Of a stretch of 64,000 bases of DNA, positions 55,092 through 63,915 are shown one piece after another. The notes beneath the pieces were generated by a model. That model was not told the origin of the DNA, searched no databases, and was given only the letters and a program-made list of their open reading frames with translations. Within the stretch, counting starts at the first letter, position 1; each line of letters starts with the position of its first letter. The translations under genes were made by a program, and so were the position numbers. Source of the DNA: Roseinatronobacter alkalisoli. Its GTDB lineage: Bacteria > Pseudomonadota > Alphaproteobacteria > Rhodobacterales > Rhodobacteraceae. The stretch spans positions 124,001 through 188,000 of the forward strand of contig NZ_JAQZSM010000004.1 in the NCBI RefSeq assembly GCF_028745735.1, read 5' to 3'.

Positions 55092-55161
55092 TCTGACACT
55101 CCCAAATGTCCTCAACAGCCCAATACCGGACACGCCCCTTGCATGTCCGGCTTGTTCAGCC

Positions 55162-56715
55162 CTACCCGAATGCGTCGGGTTCGGATGCCTTGCGCTGGTC
55201 GATGAATGCCTGAATCGCTTCTGCGATGGCGGGGTCAAGGGCGGGCTGCTGATAATCGCCCAGCATTTTTGCGACCCGCGCGCTGGCCAGCGCCTGCGTG
55301 TCGCGCGCACCTTCTTCGTCCCATGTCTCGAAGGGTTTGTAATCCAGCAGATCGGACCGCCAGAACGCGGATTTGAAATTGTCCTGCGTATGGCTGCATC
55401 CCAGAAAATGCCCGCCCGGCCCGACTTCGCGCAGGGCATTCATGGCCTGACCGTTTTCGGACATGTCGATCCCGCGTGCCAGATGGTGCAGCGCACCAAG
55501 CTGGTCGGCATCCATGACGAATTTCTCATAGGATGCAACCAGCCCGCCTTCCAGCCAGCCACAGGAATGCAGCATGAAGTTCACGCCCGCCAGCAATGCC
55601 ATGTTCAGGCTGTTGGCGGTTTCATATGCAGCCTGCGCATCTGGCAGTTTGGACCCGCAGAATGACCCGCCGGACCGGTAAGGCAGCCCCATTCGCCGCG
55701 CCAGTTGCCCCGCGCCATAAGTGATCAGCGCTGCTTCGGGTGTCCCGAAGGTGGGTGCGCCGGAATTCATGTCGATGGATGTCACGAACGCGCCGAATAT
55801 GACCGGCGCACCGGGGCGGACCAGCTGGCTATAGGCAACGCCCGCCATCACCTCTGCCAGAACCTGGGTCAATGTGCCAGCCACAGTGGTCGGTGCCATA
55901 GCACCCCCAACAATGAAGGGCGAGATGATGCAGGCCTGATTTGCCCGCGCATAGATTTCCAGCGCGCCCATCATCACGGAATCAAATGTCAGCGGGCTGT
56001 TGATATTGATCAGCGAGGTCATGACCGTGTTCTGGTCCACGAAATCCGAGCCGAACAGCAGTTTTGCCATTTCAACGGAATCGGCTGCGCGCACAGGTTC
56101 CGTGACCGACCCCATGAAGGGCTTGTCGGAATACAGCATATGCGCCTGCAACATATCCAGATGGCGCTTGTTCACGGCAATATCAGTGGGTTCGCAGACA
56201 GTGCCGCCGGAATGGTGCAGCCATTTCGACATATAGCCCAGCTTCACGAAATTGCGGAAATCTTCCATCGTGGCATAGCGGCGGCCACTCTGGGCATCGC
56301 GCACGAAAGGCGGGCCATAGACCGGGGCCAGCACCAGATTGCGCCCGCCGATTTCGACATTGCGTTCAGGGTTGCGCGCATGCTGGGTGAAGCCCGAAGG
56401 GGCAGTTGCACAAAGCTGCCGGGCCAGCCCGCGCGGAATGCGCACCCGCTCGCCGGTGATTTCGGCCCCTGCAGCACGCCAGCGGTCCAGCGCTTCAGGG
56501 TTGTCCACGAAATTGACACCGATTTCGGCCAGAACGGTTTCGGCATTGGTTTCGATGATGGACAGCGCTTCTTCGTTCAGCACGTCCAGATTGGGGATAT
56601 TGCGGCTGATATAGCGCGCGGTTTCCACGCTGACCGCGCTGCGTGCTGCGCGTCGTGCAGCGCCGCCACCCCCGCGTCCACGCCGCCCTGCTGCCTGTTC
56701 TGCTGCTTCTGTCAT
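55162..56715 (-). CDS. Trimethylamine methyltransferase (MttB) family protein, non-pyrrolysine
   Basis: The 517-residue protein belongs to the MttB/COG5598 superfamily: GVNFVDNPEALDRWRAAGAE, YGPPFVRDAQSGRRYATMED, VLAEVMAGVAYSQLVRPGAP and EVGPGGHFLGCSHTQDNFKS. It has no in-frame TAG, so it lacks pyrrolysine and should not act on trimethylamine. Characterised members of this type demethylate quaternary amines such as glycine betaine onto a corrinoid protein. No corrinoid protein gene is adjacent. ATG 56715 precedes a Gly/Arg-rich N-terminal tail (RRGRGGGGAARRAARSA). It is divergent from nadA and convergent with the TRAP genes. Confidence 0.88.
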   Translation of the reverse strand: MTEAAEQAAGRRGRGGGGAARRAARSAVSVETARYISRNIPNLDVLNEEALSIIETNAETVLAEIGVNFVDNPEALDRWRAAGAEITGERVRIPRGLARQLCATAPSGFTQHARNPERNVEIGGRNLVLAPVYGPPFVRDAQSGRRYATMEDFRNFVKLGYMSKWLHHSGGTVCEPTDIAVNKRHLDMLQAHMLYSDKPFMGSVTEPVRAADSVEMAKLLFGSDFVDQNTVMTSLININSPLTFDSVMMGALEIYARANQACIISPFIVGGAMAPTTVAGTLTQVLAEVMAGVAYSQLVRPGAPVIFGAFVTSIDMNSGAPTFGTPEAALITYGAGQLARRMGLPYRSGGSFCGSKLPDAQAAYETANSLNMALLAGVNFMLHSCGWLEGGLVASYEKFVMDADQLGALHHLARGIDMSENGQAMNALREVGPGGHFLGCSHTQDNFKSAFWRSDLLDYKPFETWDEEGARDTQALASARVAKMLGDYQQPALDPAIAEAIQAFIDQRKASEPDAFG

Positions 56716-57080
56716 CGGTCCGGCACCCCATAGCCATATGTGATTGCCGCGCAACGCGGGCATACCGGCGGCGCGCGACGCTTTTTCCTGTTACCTTGAT
56801 ACTGCCCTTCGTGGCCCGTCAATCGCCGGTTTGCGGCGCAATAGGGTGCAAAGCGACATCGCATTGCGGCGCTTGGCTGGACAGCGCGAATGCAAAGGGT
56901 TAAGTGCGGCATAAGACCTTGGGTCAAAGGCAACAGGAGGAATTGCCACCCCCCCGATGCTGCGGGTCAACCCGTGCAGATTCCGGCCTTGCTGGCTTGA
57001 TTTGCCTTGATCTGCATCGTTTTCTCACCATATCAAACCTTCTCGCCCGAAAGGGCGCCGATTGTCACCGGAGCCTTGCC
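56716..57080. other. 365-bp gap between the MttB-family gene and nadA
   Basis: No gene or RNA is recognised. It contains the short direct repeat CTTGATTTGC / CTTGATCTGC (about 56998-57018) and a GCCCGAAAGGGC hairpin (about 57046-57057) just before nadA; either may be part of nad regulation, but I cannot tie them to a known operator. GGAG precedes nadA at 57070-57073. Confidence 0.4.
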
Positions 57081-58130
57081 ATGCTGGATATGCCTGCCAT
57101 CCGCCAGGACTTAAACGCCCTATATGATCTGGCGCCAAACCCCGAACTGGCGGCCAGTATGGGGGCGGAATATGCACGCATGTCGCGGGTGGTCTCGCCT
57201 GTGGACTGGGCCATTCATGCACCCTATGTCGCCGCGATCAACACCCTGAAAAAGCAGCGTAATGCCACCATTCTGGCGCATAATTACATGACGCCGGAAA
57301 TCTTTCACGGGATTGCCGATGTGGTGGGCGACAGCCTGCAACTGGCGATCGAGGCCACGCGCACGAAGGCCGATGTGATCGTGCAATGTGGTGTGCATTT
57401 CATGGCCGAAACATCCAAGATCCTGAACCCCGCGAAAATGGTGCTGATGCCCGATATGGGCGCGGGCTGTTCGCTGGCCGACAGCATTACCGCCGAAGGC
57501 GTTGCGCAGATGCGCGCGCGTTATCCCGGCGCGCCGGTTGTGACCTATGTCAACACCACTGCCGAAGTGAAGGCCGCATCCGACATATGTTGCACATCGT
57601 CCAATGCAGTGCAGATTATACGCGCGCTGGATGCTGATACCATCATCATGACGCCGGACAAATATCTGGCGCAGAATGTGGCCGCGCAGGTTCCGGAAAA
57701 ACGCATCGTCTGGTGGGACGGGTCTTGCATCGTGCATGAACAATATACCGCGCGCGATATTCGCGAATTCCGCGACTGGAACCCCGGCACCCGCATTATC
57801 GCCCATCCCGAATGCCCCCCCGATGTGGTGGCAGAGGCCGATTTTTCCGGCTCCACCTCTGGCATTCTGGAGTATGTCAGCCGTGAACGCCCGGAACGCG
57901 CCATGCTGGTGACAGAATGTTCCATGGCGTCCAACATCTCGGATGCACACCCGGAAGTGGAATTCATCGGCCCGTGCAATATGTGCCCCTATATGAAGAT
58001 GATCACGCTGGAAAAAGTGCTGTGGTCGCTGCACACCATGACCACCGCAGTAGAGGTTGACCCTGCAGTTGCCGACAAGGCGCGTCTGGCGGTGCAGCGC
58101 ATGATCGACCTTTCCGCGAAAAAGGCCTGA
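57081..58130 (+). CDS. nadA: Quinolinate synthase
   Basis: The 349-residue protein has three cysteines that bind the 4Fe-4S cluster, in QCGVHFMAETSKILNP, DICCTSSNAV and CNMCPYMKMITL, and the conserved ILAHNYMTPEIFHGIADVVG and GSTSGILEYV segments. It condenses iminoaspartate with dihydroxyacetone phosphate to quinolinate. ATG 57081 is supported by GGAG upstream; an extension back to 56904 has no conserved residues. It is the first gene of nadA-nadB-nadC. Confidence 0.95.
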   Translation: MLDMPAIRQDLNALYDLAPNPELAASMGAEYARMSRVVSPVDWAIHAPYVAAINTLKKQRNATILAHNYMTPEIFHGIADVVGDSLQLAIEATRTKADVIVQCGVHFMAETSKILNPAKMVLMPDMGAGCSLADSITAEGVAQMRARYPGAPVVTYVNTTAEVKAASDICCTSSNAVQIIRALDADTIIMTPDKYLAQNVAAQVPEKRIVWWDGSCIVHEQYTARDIREFRDWNPGTRIIAHPECPPDVVAEADFSGSTSGILEYVSRERPERAMLVTECSMASNISDAHPEVEFIGPCNMCPYMKMITLEKVLWSLHTMTTAVEVDPAVADKARLAVQRMIDLSAKKA

Positions 58131-58134
58131 CCAC

Positions 58135-59697
58135 GTGCTGCGCACCGACCGCGTGGTGATTGTTGGTGCGGGCCTTGGCGGGCTGTATGCGGCCCTGTCG
58201 CTGGCCCCGCATCCGGTTCTTGTCATCTCGCCCGAGGCATTGGGCGAAGGGGCATCCTCGGCATGGGCGCAGGGCGGGGTTGCCGCCGCGATGGCGGCCC
58301 ATGACAGCCCCGAATCCCATGCCAGCGACACGCTTGCCGCAGGCGCGGGCACTGTTGATGCTGGCGTGGCCAATATGGTCACACAGGCCGCGCGCGACCA
58401 TATTCTGGACCTGGCGGCGCGGGGCACCCCTTTTGATCGCGATGCGGACGGGCAGTTTCAGCTGAACCACGAAGCCGCGCATTCCACCGCACGGGTTGTG
58501 CGCGTCAAGGGCGATCAGGCCGGCAAGAAAATCATGGAAACATTGATTGCCACTGTGCGCGCCACCCCGTCTGTACAGGTGATGGAAGGAGTTGTCGCGC
58601 AGGCACTGGATGTCGAAGACGGGCGCGTGACGGGCATCTGGCTGGCGCGCGCTGCGGGCGGGTCACAGTCTGTGCGGCTGCATGCACCTGCGGTGTTGCT
58701 GGCCGGGGGCGGGTCAGGCGGGCTGTATGCGCTGACCACGAACCCGCCGCGCATTCGCGGGCAGGTGATGGGGCTTGCCGCGCGGGCCGGGGCCATGATG
58801 GCGGATATGGAATTCATCCAGTTCCACCCCACCGCAATGGATCTGGGTCTGGACCCGGCCCCCCTAGCAACCGAAGCGCTGCGCGGGGCAGGGGCCAGGC
58901 TGGTGAATGCGCAAGGCGTGTATTTCATGGATGGCCAGCACCCGCAGGCTGATCTGGCACCGCGCGATATTGTGGCGCGTGCGGTTTTCGCGCAGACGCA
59001 GCGCGGATTGCGACCCATGCTGGATATGCGTGCCGCTGCGGCTGGCGCCGATCTGGCCGCGCGGTTTCCTGCGGTTCATGATGCCTGCATGCGCGCCGGG
59101 CTGGACCCTGCGCAAGTGCCCGTGCCTGTGGCCGCTGCGGCGCATTACCATATGGGTGGGGTCGCAACTGACCGGATGGGGCGGTCCAGCCTGCCGGGGC
59201 TTTGGGTCTGTGGTGAAGCGGCATCCACAGGGCTGCACGGGGCGAACCGGCTGGCATCGAACGGTGTTCTGGAAGCGCTGGTCTTTGCGCGCGCGGCGGC
59301 GGCGGATATCGCGCTGACCCTGACCGGCCCTGCCGATACGCCGGTGGTCGCGCTGGATTTCCCCGCAGGCGGGGTGGCACTGGACGCGGATGGCGTGATG
59401 CAACTGCGCCGGACCATGAGTGCGCATGTCGGTGTCCGGCGCAGCGCGCAGGGGCTGGCACAGGCGCTGACGGTGCTGAATGATCTGGAAACCACCTATG
59501 CGGACAGTCCCGATTTCAGCAATATGTGCGCCACTGCAACCCTGATTGCTGCATCTGCCTATGCCCGGCGCGAAAGCCGTGGCGCGCATTGGCGTGATGA
59601 TTTTCCGCAATCCGACGCCGCGCAGGCCATGCGCAGTTTCATGACATTGACCCAGGCGCATCAGGTGCGCGCCACTGCGATGACGGAGCATTCATGA
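58135..59697 (+). CDS. nadB: L-aspartate oxidase
   Basis: The 520-residue flavoprotein has VVIVGAGLGGLYAALSLAPH at the N-terminus, SSAWAQGGVAAAMAAHDSPE, HEAAHSTARVVRVKGDQAGK, LLAGGGSGGLYALTTNPPRI, EFIQFHPTAMDLG and the GLHGANRLASNGVLEALVFA C-terminal motif of the succinate dehydrogenase/NadB superfamily. It oxidises aspartate to iminoaspartate for NadA. The start is GTG 58135, four bases after the nadA stop. It overlaps nadC by four bases. Confidence 0.95.
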   Translation: MLRTDRVVIVGAGLGGLYAALSLAPHPVLVISPEALGEGASSAWAQGGVAAAMAAHDSPESHASDTLAAGAGTVDAGVANMVTQAARDHILDLAARGTPFDRDADGQFQLNHEAAHSTARVVRVKGDQAGKKIMETLIATVRATPSVQVMEGVVAQALDVEDGRVTGIWLARAAGGSQSVRLHAPAVLLAGGGSGGLYALTTNPPRIRGQVMGLAARAGAMMADMEFIQFHPTAMDLGLDPAPLATEALRGAGARLVNAQGVYFMDGQHPQADLAPRDIVARAVFAQTQRGLRPMLDMRAAAAGADLAARFPAVHDACMRAGLDPAQVPVPVAAAAHYHMGGVATDRMGRSSLPGLWVCGEAASTGLHGANRLASNGVLEALVFARAAAADIALTLTGPADTPVVALDFPAGGVALDADGVMQLRRTMSAHVGVRRSAQGLAQALTVLNDLETTYADSPDFSNMCATATLIAASAYARRESRGAHWRDDFPQSDAAQAMRSFMTLTQAHQVRATAMTEHS

Positions 59698-60545
59698 CCC
59701 ATTCCCCGCCTTTGCCCGATCTGTTGCTGGAACCGCTGGTCCGCGCGGCCCTGATCGAAGATCTTGGCCCGAACGGCGATGTGACGACGCGCGCGGTCAT
59801 TCCTGCGGACGCGCAGTATAAAGCGCGGCTGAATGCAAGGGATGCGGGGGTGGTGTCCGGCGTGCAACTGGCCTGTATCGCCTTCCGGCTGATGGACCCG
59901 GCGCTGAAGATCGGGATTTTGACCACGGATGGCACGCAGGTCGCAGCCGGTCAGACCATCATGACAATCGAGGGGTCTGCCGCGTCGATCCTGTCGGGGG
60001 AACGGGTGGCGCTGAATTTCGCAGGCCGACTGTCGGGCATTGCGACCCTGACTGCGGCATTCGTGGCGCAAACCGCAGGAACAAAAGCGCGCATCACCTG
60101 CACGCGCAAAACCACACCGGGGTTGCGCATGGTGGAAAAGCAGGCGGTGCTGCATGGCGGCGGCTCGGCGCATCGCTACGGGCTGTCCGATGCGATCCTG
60201 ATCAAGGATAACCATATTGCCGCCGCAGGCGGGATTGCCCCTGTTCTGTGTGCAGCCCGCGCGCAGGCCAGCCATATGATGCGGATTGAAATTGAAGTGG
60301 ATACGCTGGAGCAGTTGCAGGATGTGCTGGATACCGGCGGTGCCGATGTCGTGCTGCTCGACAACATGGATACTGAAACGCTGTCGCGCGCCGTATCGAT
60401 GGCGGCGGGCAGGTTGGTGACAGAGGCTTCGGGTAATATGCGCCTGAACCGTATTGCGGAGGTGGCCGCAACCGGTGTTGATTATATTTCAGTGGGGGCA
60501 CTGACGCATTCCGCGCAAGTGCTGGATCTGGGTCTGGATTTTTAG
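59694..60545 (+). CDS. nadC: Nicotinate-nucleotide pyrophosphorylase (carboxylating)
   Basis: The 283-residue protein has the QPRTase pattern: LVRAALIEDLGPNGDVTTRA, ERVALNFAGRLSGIATLTAA, ITCTRKTTPGLRMVEKQAVL, HRYGLSDAILIKDNHIAAAG, IEIEVDTLEQLQDVLDTGGA and VTEASGNMRLNRIAEVAATG. It converts quinolinate and PRPP to nicotinate mononucleotide. It is coupled to nadB by a four-base overlap. A large inverted repeat follows the stop. Confidence 0.95.
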   Translation: MTHSPPLPDLLLEPLVRAALIEDLGPNGDVTTRAVIPADAQYKARLNARDAGVVSGVQLACIAFRLMDPALKIGILTTDGTQVAAGQTIMTIEGSAASILSGERVALNFAGRLSGIATLTAAFVAQTAGTKARITCTRKTTPGLRMVEKQAVLHGGGSAHRYGLSDAILIKDNHIAAAGGIAPVLCAARAQASHMMRIEIEVDTLEQLQDVLDTGGADVVLLDNMDTETLSRAVSMAAGRLVTEASGNMRLNRIAEVAATGVDYISVGALTHSAQVLDLGLDF

Positions 60546-60556
60546 GCGGGACCATC

Positions 60557-60635
60557 CCGGCGGCAGCCTGCCCGTGCGGCGGCACGCCCCACCCGCCCAC
60601 CCATGCGCGCCCCCGCACGGGCAGGCTGCCGCCGG
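60557..60635. repeat. Perfect 23-bp inverted repeat downstream of nadC
   Basis: The left arm (60557-60579, core GGCGGCAGCCTGCCCGTG) is an exact reverse complement of the right arm (60613-60635). A 33-base, C-rich spacer separates them. It begins 12 bases after the nadC stop, but no T-run follows, so it is not a typical intrinsic terminator. The function is unknown. Confidence 0.85.
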
Positions 60636-60701
60636 AACACGGATGCGTGGGTTGAACCGATCAGCGGTGCAGGGTAATCAGCCTTCAGAAGGTGGCATGG
60701 G

Positions 60702-61370
60702 ATGGCGGCAATAAAAACACAGGCGTTGGCGGCGGGGTTGATCCTTTGTGCCGGGGCACAAATGGTGCAGGCGCATCCGCATATTTTTGTGGATTCGGGG
60801 CTGGAAGTGCTGTTCGACGAAAACGGGCAGCCGGAAGCCCTGCGCATTTCATGGCGCTATGATCCGTTCTTTTCGATGCTTCTGGTCAGCGATATGGGGC
60901 TGGACCCTGATTTCAGCGGCACAGTCACAGAGGCGGAGCAGCCGCTTCTGGACGGTTTCGACATGCAGTGGATTGCAGGCTATCATGGCGACACTCATGT
61001 CACGCAGAACGGGCAGTCACTGGCGCTGAGCGGGCCGGTGGAATGGACATCGGAGTATCGCGACGGCCGGTTATATTCCTCGCATCTGCGTGAATTCGTC
61101 GAGACGCCGGACCCGGCTTTGGAATGGACCGTCTCTATCCATGATCCCAGCTATTACACCAGTTATACCATCAATGATGCGCCGCAGATCACGGGGCGCG
61201 ATGATTGCCGCGCGCGCATTTTCGAGCCTGACTGGGACGCCGCAGGCGCGCAACTGGAGGCCGCGCTGGATGAAGTGCTGGGGGCCGGTGGCGACATCGA
61301 GGTCGAATTCCCACCCGTCGGTGCATTGTTTTCCGAGGAGGTCCGCATCACATGCGCACAGCCATCCTGA
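60702..61370 (+). CDS. DUF1007 family periplasmic protein
   Basis: The 222-residue protein has a signal peptide (LAAGLILCAGAQMVQAHPH, cleavage before HPHIFVDSGLEV). The mature part begins AHPHIFVDSG, with the His residues and SWRYDPFFSMLLVSDMGLDP that are typical of DUF1007. In many bacteria this family is found beside NicO-type nickel/cobalt exporters and is thought to bind metal in the periplasm. It overlaps the downstream transporter gene by 19 bases, supporting a joint role. Confidence 0.88.
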   Translation: MAAIKTQALAAGLILCAGAQMVQAHPHIFVDSGLEVLFDENGQPEALRISWRYDPFFSMLLVSDMGLDPDFSGTVTEAEQPLLDGFDMQWIAGYHGDTHVTQNGQSLALSGPVEWTSEYRDGRLYSSHLREFVETPDPALEWTVSIHDPSYYTSYTINDAPQITGRDDCRARIFEPDWDAAGAQLEAALDEVLGAGGDIEVEFPPVGALFSEEVRITCAQPS

Positions 61371-62281
61371 GTATTGCGGCCCTTGCTGCATTGGTGCTGC
61401 TGGTGTTGTGGGGCATGGGCGGTCTGGACGGGATGAGCGATTGGGCGCAGGCCGCACAGCGCCGGTTTCAGGCGCAGTTGGCGGATGGGTTACGCGCGCT
61501 GCATGCGGGCCAGCCCGGCGCGCTGTTGGCGCTATGGGGGATGTGTTTCGCCTATGGATTCGTGCATGCGGTCGGGCCGGGGCATGGGAAATTCCTGGTG
61601 GGGGCCTATGGTGCCGGTACGCAAGTACCGCTGCGGCGATTGATGGGGGTCAGTCTGGGGGCGTCGCTGGCGCAGGGGGCAAGTGCTGTCGCGCTGGTCT
61701 ATGGTGGCGTGCTGATTTTCAACGCCACGCGCGCAGGCCTGCAACATACCGGCGATATCTGGCTGGACCGGGCCAGCCTTCTGGCGATTGCGGCTATCGG
61801 GTTGTGGCTGTTGTGGCGGGGCGCGCGCCGTCTGGTCGCGCAGCGGCATCTCCAGCCTGCACACGCCCATGACCACGCGCACAACCATGACCACATGCAT
61901 AACCATGATGACGGGACCTGCGAAAGCTGTGGTCACCGCCACGGCCCGACCATGTCAGAGGTGGCGCAACTGCATGACTGGCGTGACACAGCTGCCCTGA
62001 TCAGCGCGATTGCCATTCGGCCCTGCACAGGTGCATTGTTTCTGCTGATCCTGACATGGCGCATGGGGCTGGTCTGGCAGGGGATGGCAGGGGCAATGGT
62101 CATGGCCCTTGGCACGGCATCGGTGACAATGGCGGTTGCTGCACTGGCCGTCATGGCGCGCGAGGGCGCGCTGGGCTGGGCAAGCCGCATGGGGCGGCTG
62201 ACGGGCTTGATGCCGCTGTTCGAGGTGGTGGCCGGGGTATTCATCGTCATTCTGGCCCTGAACATGTTAAAAACTTTCTGA
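61352..62281 (+). CDS. NicO/RcnA-type nickel-cobalt transporter
   Basis: The 309-residue protein has about six or seven membrane spans and the family motif HAVGPGHGKFLVGAYGAGTQ near the first third, plus ISAIAIRPCTGALFLLILTW. Between them is a cytoplasmic His-rich loop (about residues 165-200; HAHDHAHNHDHMHNHDDG and CESCGHRHGP) for metal binding. It is likely an exporter of Ni2+ or Co2+ acting with the DUF1007 protein encoded just upstream. The metal and direction are inferred from family. Confidence 0.9.
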   Translation: MRTAILSIAALAALVLLVLWGMGGLDGMSDWAQAAQRRFQAQLADGLRALHAGQPGALLALWGMCFAYGFVHAVGPGHGKFLVGAYGAGTQVPLRRLMGVSLGASLAQGASAVALVYGGVLIFNATRAGLQHTGDIWLDRASLLAIAAIGLWLLWRGARRLVAQRHLQPAHAHDHAHNHDHMHNHDDGTCESCGHRHGPTMSEVAQLHDWRDTAALISAIAIRPCTGALFLLILTWRMGLVWQGMAGAMVMALGTASVTMAVAALAVMAREGALGWASRMGRLTGLMPLFEVVAGVFIVILALNMLKTF

Positions 62282-62324
62282 CCCCCCTTGCCGTGGGTGC
62301 TGAAGGGCGCGTAAAGCGTGAAAC

Positions 62325-63707
62325 ATGACAGCGCGGACGCACCCATTCGGAAAAGACCTGCGGGCAGTACTGGCCCTTGGGGTGCCGTTGGCAGGCAGCC
62401 ATCTGGCGCAATTCCTGCTGGCGGTGACCGATACCATCATGCTGGGGTGGTATGGGGTGCTGGACCTTGCTGCCGGTGTCATCGGGGCGGCGCTGTTTTT
62501 CACGGTGTTCATTTTTGGCACGGGTTTTGCCAATGCTGTCATGCCCATGGTGGCGACGGCTGCGGCGTCTGATGACGATACCGAAGTGCGCCGCAGCACG
62601 CGCATGGGGCTTTGGCTGTCCATTGCATTTGGTATTGCGGTGTTGCCGTTCTTCTGGTTCTCGGGCACGTTTCTGACCCTTGCGCAGCAGCCCGCCGATG
62701 TGGTGCCGCTGGCAGAAGTCTATCTGCGCATCATCGGTCTGTCGCTGGTGCCAGGGCTGGCTGTCATGGTGTTGAAGAATTATCTGGCGGCGCTGGGGCG
62801 CACGCAGGTTGCGCTATGGCTGACACTGGGTGCTGTGGTACTGAATATCGGGCTGAACTGGATCCTGATTTTCGGCAATCTTGGTGCGCCGGAACTGGGG
62901 GTCCGGGGGGCGGCGCTGGCATCCATTGCGGTCCAGATCGCCACGGTTCTGGGACTGGCGCTTTATTGCGCGCTGCTGCCATCCTTGCGCCGCTATGCGC
63001 TGTTTCAGCGCTTCTGGCGGCCGGATTGGGCGGCGATGGGCCTGGTCTGGCGGTTGGGCTGGCCGATCGGGGTGGCGCTGGTTGCCGAAACCGCGCTGTT
63101 TTCTGCCGCTGCCATCATGGTGGGCTGGATTGGCACGCATGAACTGGCCGCGCATGGCATAGCGCTGGAAATCACGGCCTTGCTGTTCATGGTGCATCTG
63201 GGCTTTTCCAATGCGGCGACTGTACTTGTCGGGCGCGCGCGCGGGCGGCGCGACCAGCAGGCATTGCGCGGGAATGCGCGGGCGGCCACATTCCTGTCCA
63301 TCAGTTTCGCGCTGGCGACGATGGTGGTTTATATCGTGTTCGGTCCGCAGCTTGTGGGGGTGTTTCTGTCCCCTGATGAACCCGCGCGCGATGTTATCAT
63401 CACGATCGGCGCGTCATTTCTGGTGATTGCGGCTGTGTTTCAGCTGGCGGACGGGGCGCAGGTCATGGGGATGGGGCTGTTGCGCGGGGTGCAGGATACG
63501 CGCGTTCCGATGTGGATTGCCGCATTCAGCTATTGGGGGCTGGGTCTGCCTGTGGCCTATGTGTTCGGCATCCGGCTGGGCTGGGGCGGTGAAGGGGTCT
63601 GGGCTGGCCTTGCCGTGGGGCTGAGCGCTGCGGCGCTGGCGCTGATGTGGCGGTTCTGGCGCGGGCCGGGGCGCAGCGATGCGGCCCCCTGGGCACTGGC
63701 CAGATAG
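62325..63707 (+). CDS. MATE-family multidrug/Na+ antiporter
   Basis: The 460-residue protein has about 12 spans in two similar halves and MATE landmarks: LGVPLAGSHLAQFLLAVTDT, MLGWYGVLDLAAGVIGAALF, LNIGLNWILIFGNLGAPELG, VRGAALASIAVQIATVLGLA and GMGLLRGVQDTRVPMWIAAF. It should export organic cations or toxic metabolites using a Na+ or H+ gradient. It follows the NicO gene by 43 bases and may share a transcript. A repeat copy lies just after its stop. Confidence 0.92.
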   Translation: MTARTHPFGKDLRAVLALGVPLAGSHLAQFLLAVTDTIMLGWYGVLDLAAGVIGAALFFTVFIFGTGFANAVMPMVATAAASDDDTEVRRSTRMGLWLSIAFGIAVLPFFWFSGTFLTLAQQPADVVPLAEVYLRIIGLSLVPGLAVMVLKNYLAALGRTQVALWLTLGAVVLNIGLNWILIFGNLGAPELGVRGAALASIAVQIATVLGLALYCALLPSLRRYALFQRFWRPDWAAMGLVWRLGWPIGVALVAETALFSAAAIMVGWIGTHELAAHGIALEITALLFMVHLGFSNAATVLVGRARGRRDQQALRGNARAATFLSISFALATMVVYIVFGPQLVGVFLSPDEPARDVIITIGASFLVIAAVFQLADGAQVMGMGLLRGVQDTRVPMWIAAFSYWGLGLPVAYVFGIRLGWGGEGVWAGLAVGLSAAALALMWRFWRGPGRSDAAPWALAR

Positions 63708-63747
63708 CGGTCGAGAAGGGCCTGAAGGGGACATTTGCACTCGGATC

Positions 63748-63915
63748 AAGCCCGCGCTATCGGTGGGCCGGGGACTGCCGATCCCACGTTCAAAGAATGC
63801 AGTTTATGCAGGCGGCATCCTTCTGAGCTCAAAGGACTGAACTGCCCTTGGATCATCGGCAGGCCGCGGGACGGCCCGCCGATGGCGCGGCGGCCTGCGG
63901 CCTTGATTCCGCGCC
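63748..63915 (+). repeat. Dispersed ~170-bp structured repeat, copy 4
   Basis: This is the most divergent copy. The stem positions read CTGCCGAT (63775-63782) with ATCGGCAG (63855-63862) where the others have CTGCCGGT with ACCGGCAG, so pairing is kept by compensatory changes. The centre has CAGTTTATGCAGGCGGC. Its left flank (GGCCTGAAGGGGACATTTGC, from 63719) matches copy 3. The remaining 85 bases of the window contain no recognised feature. Confidence 0.85.
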
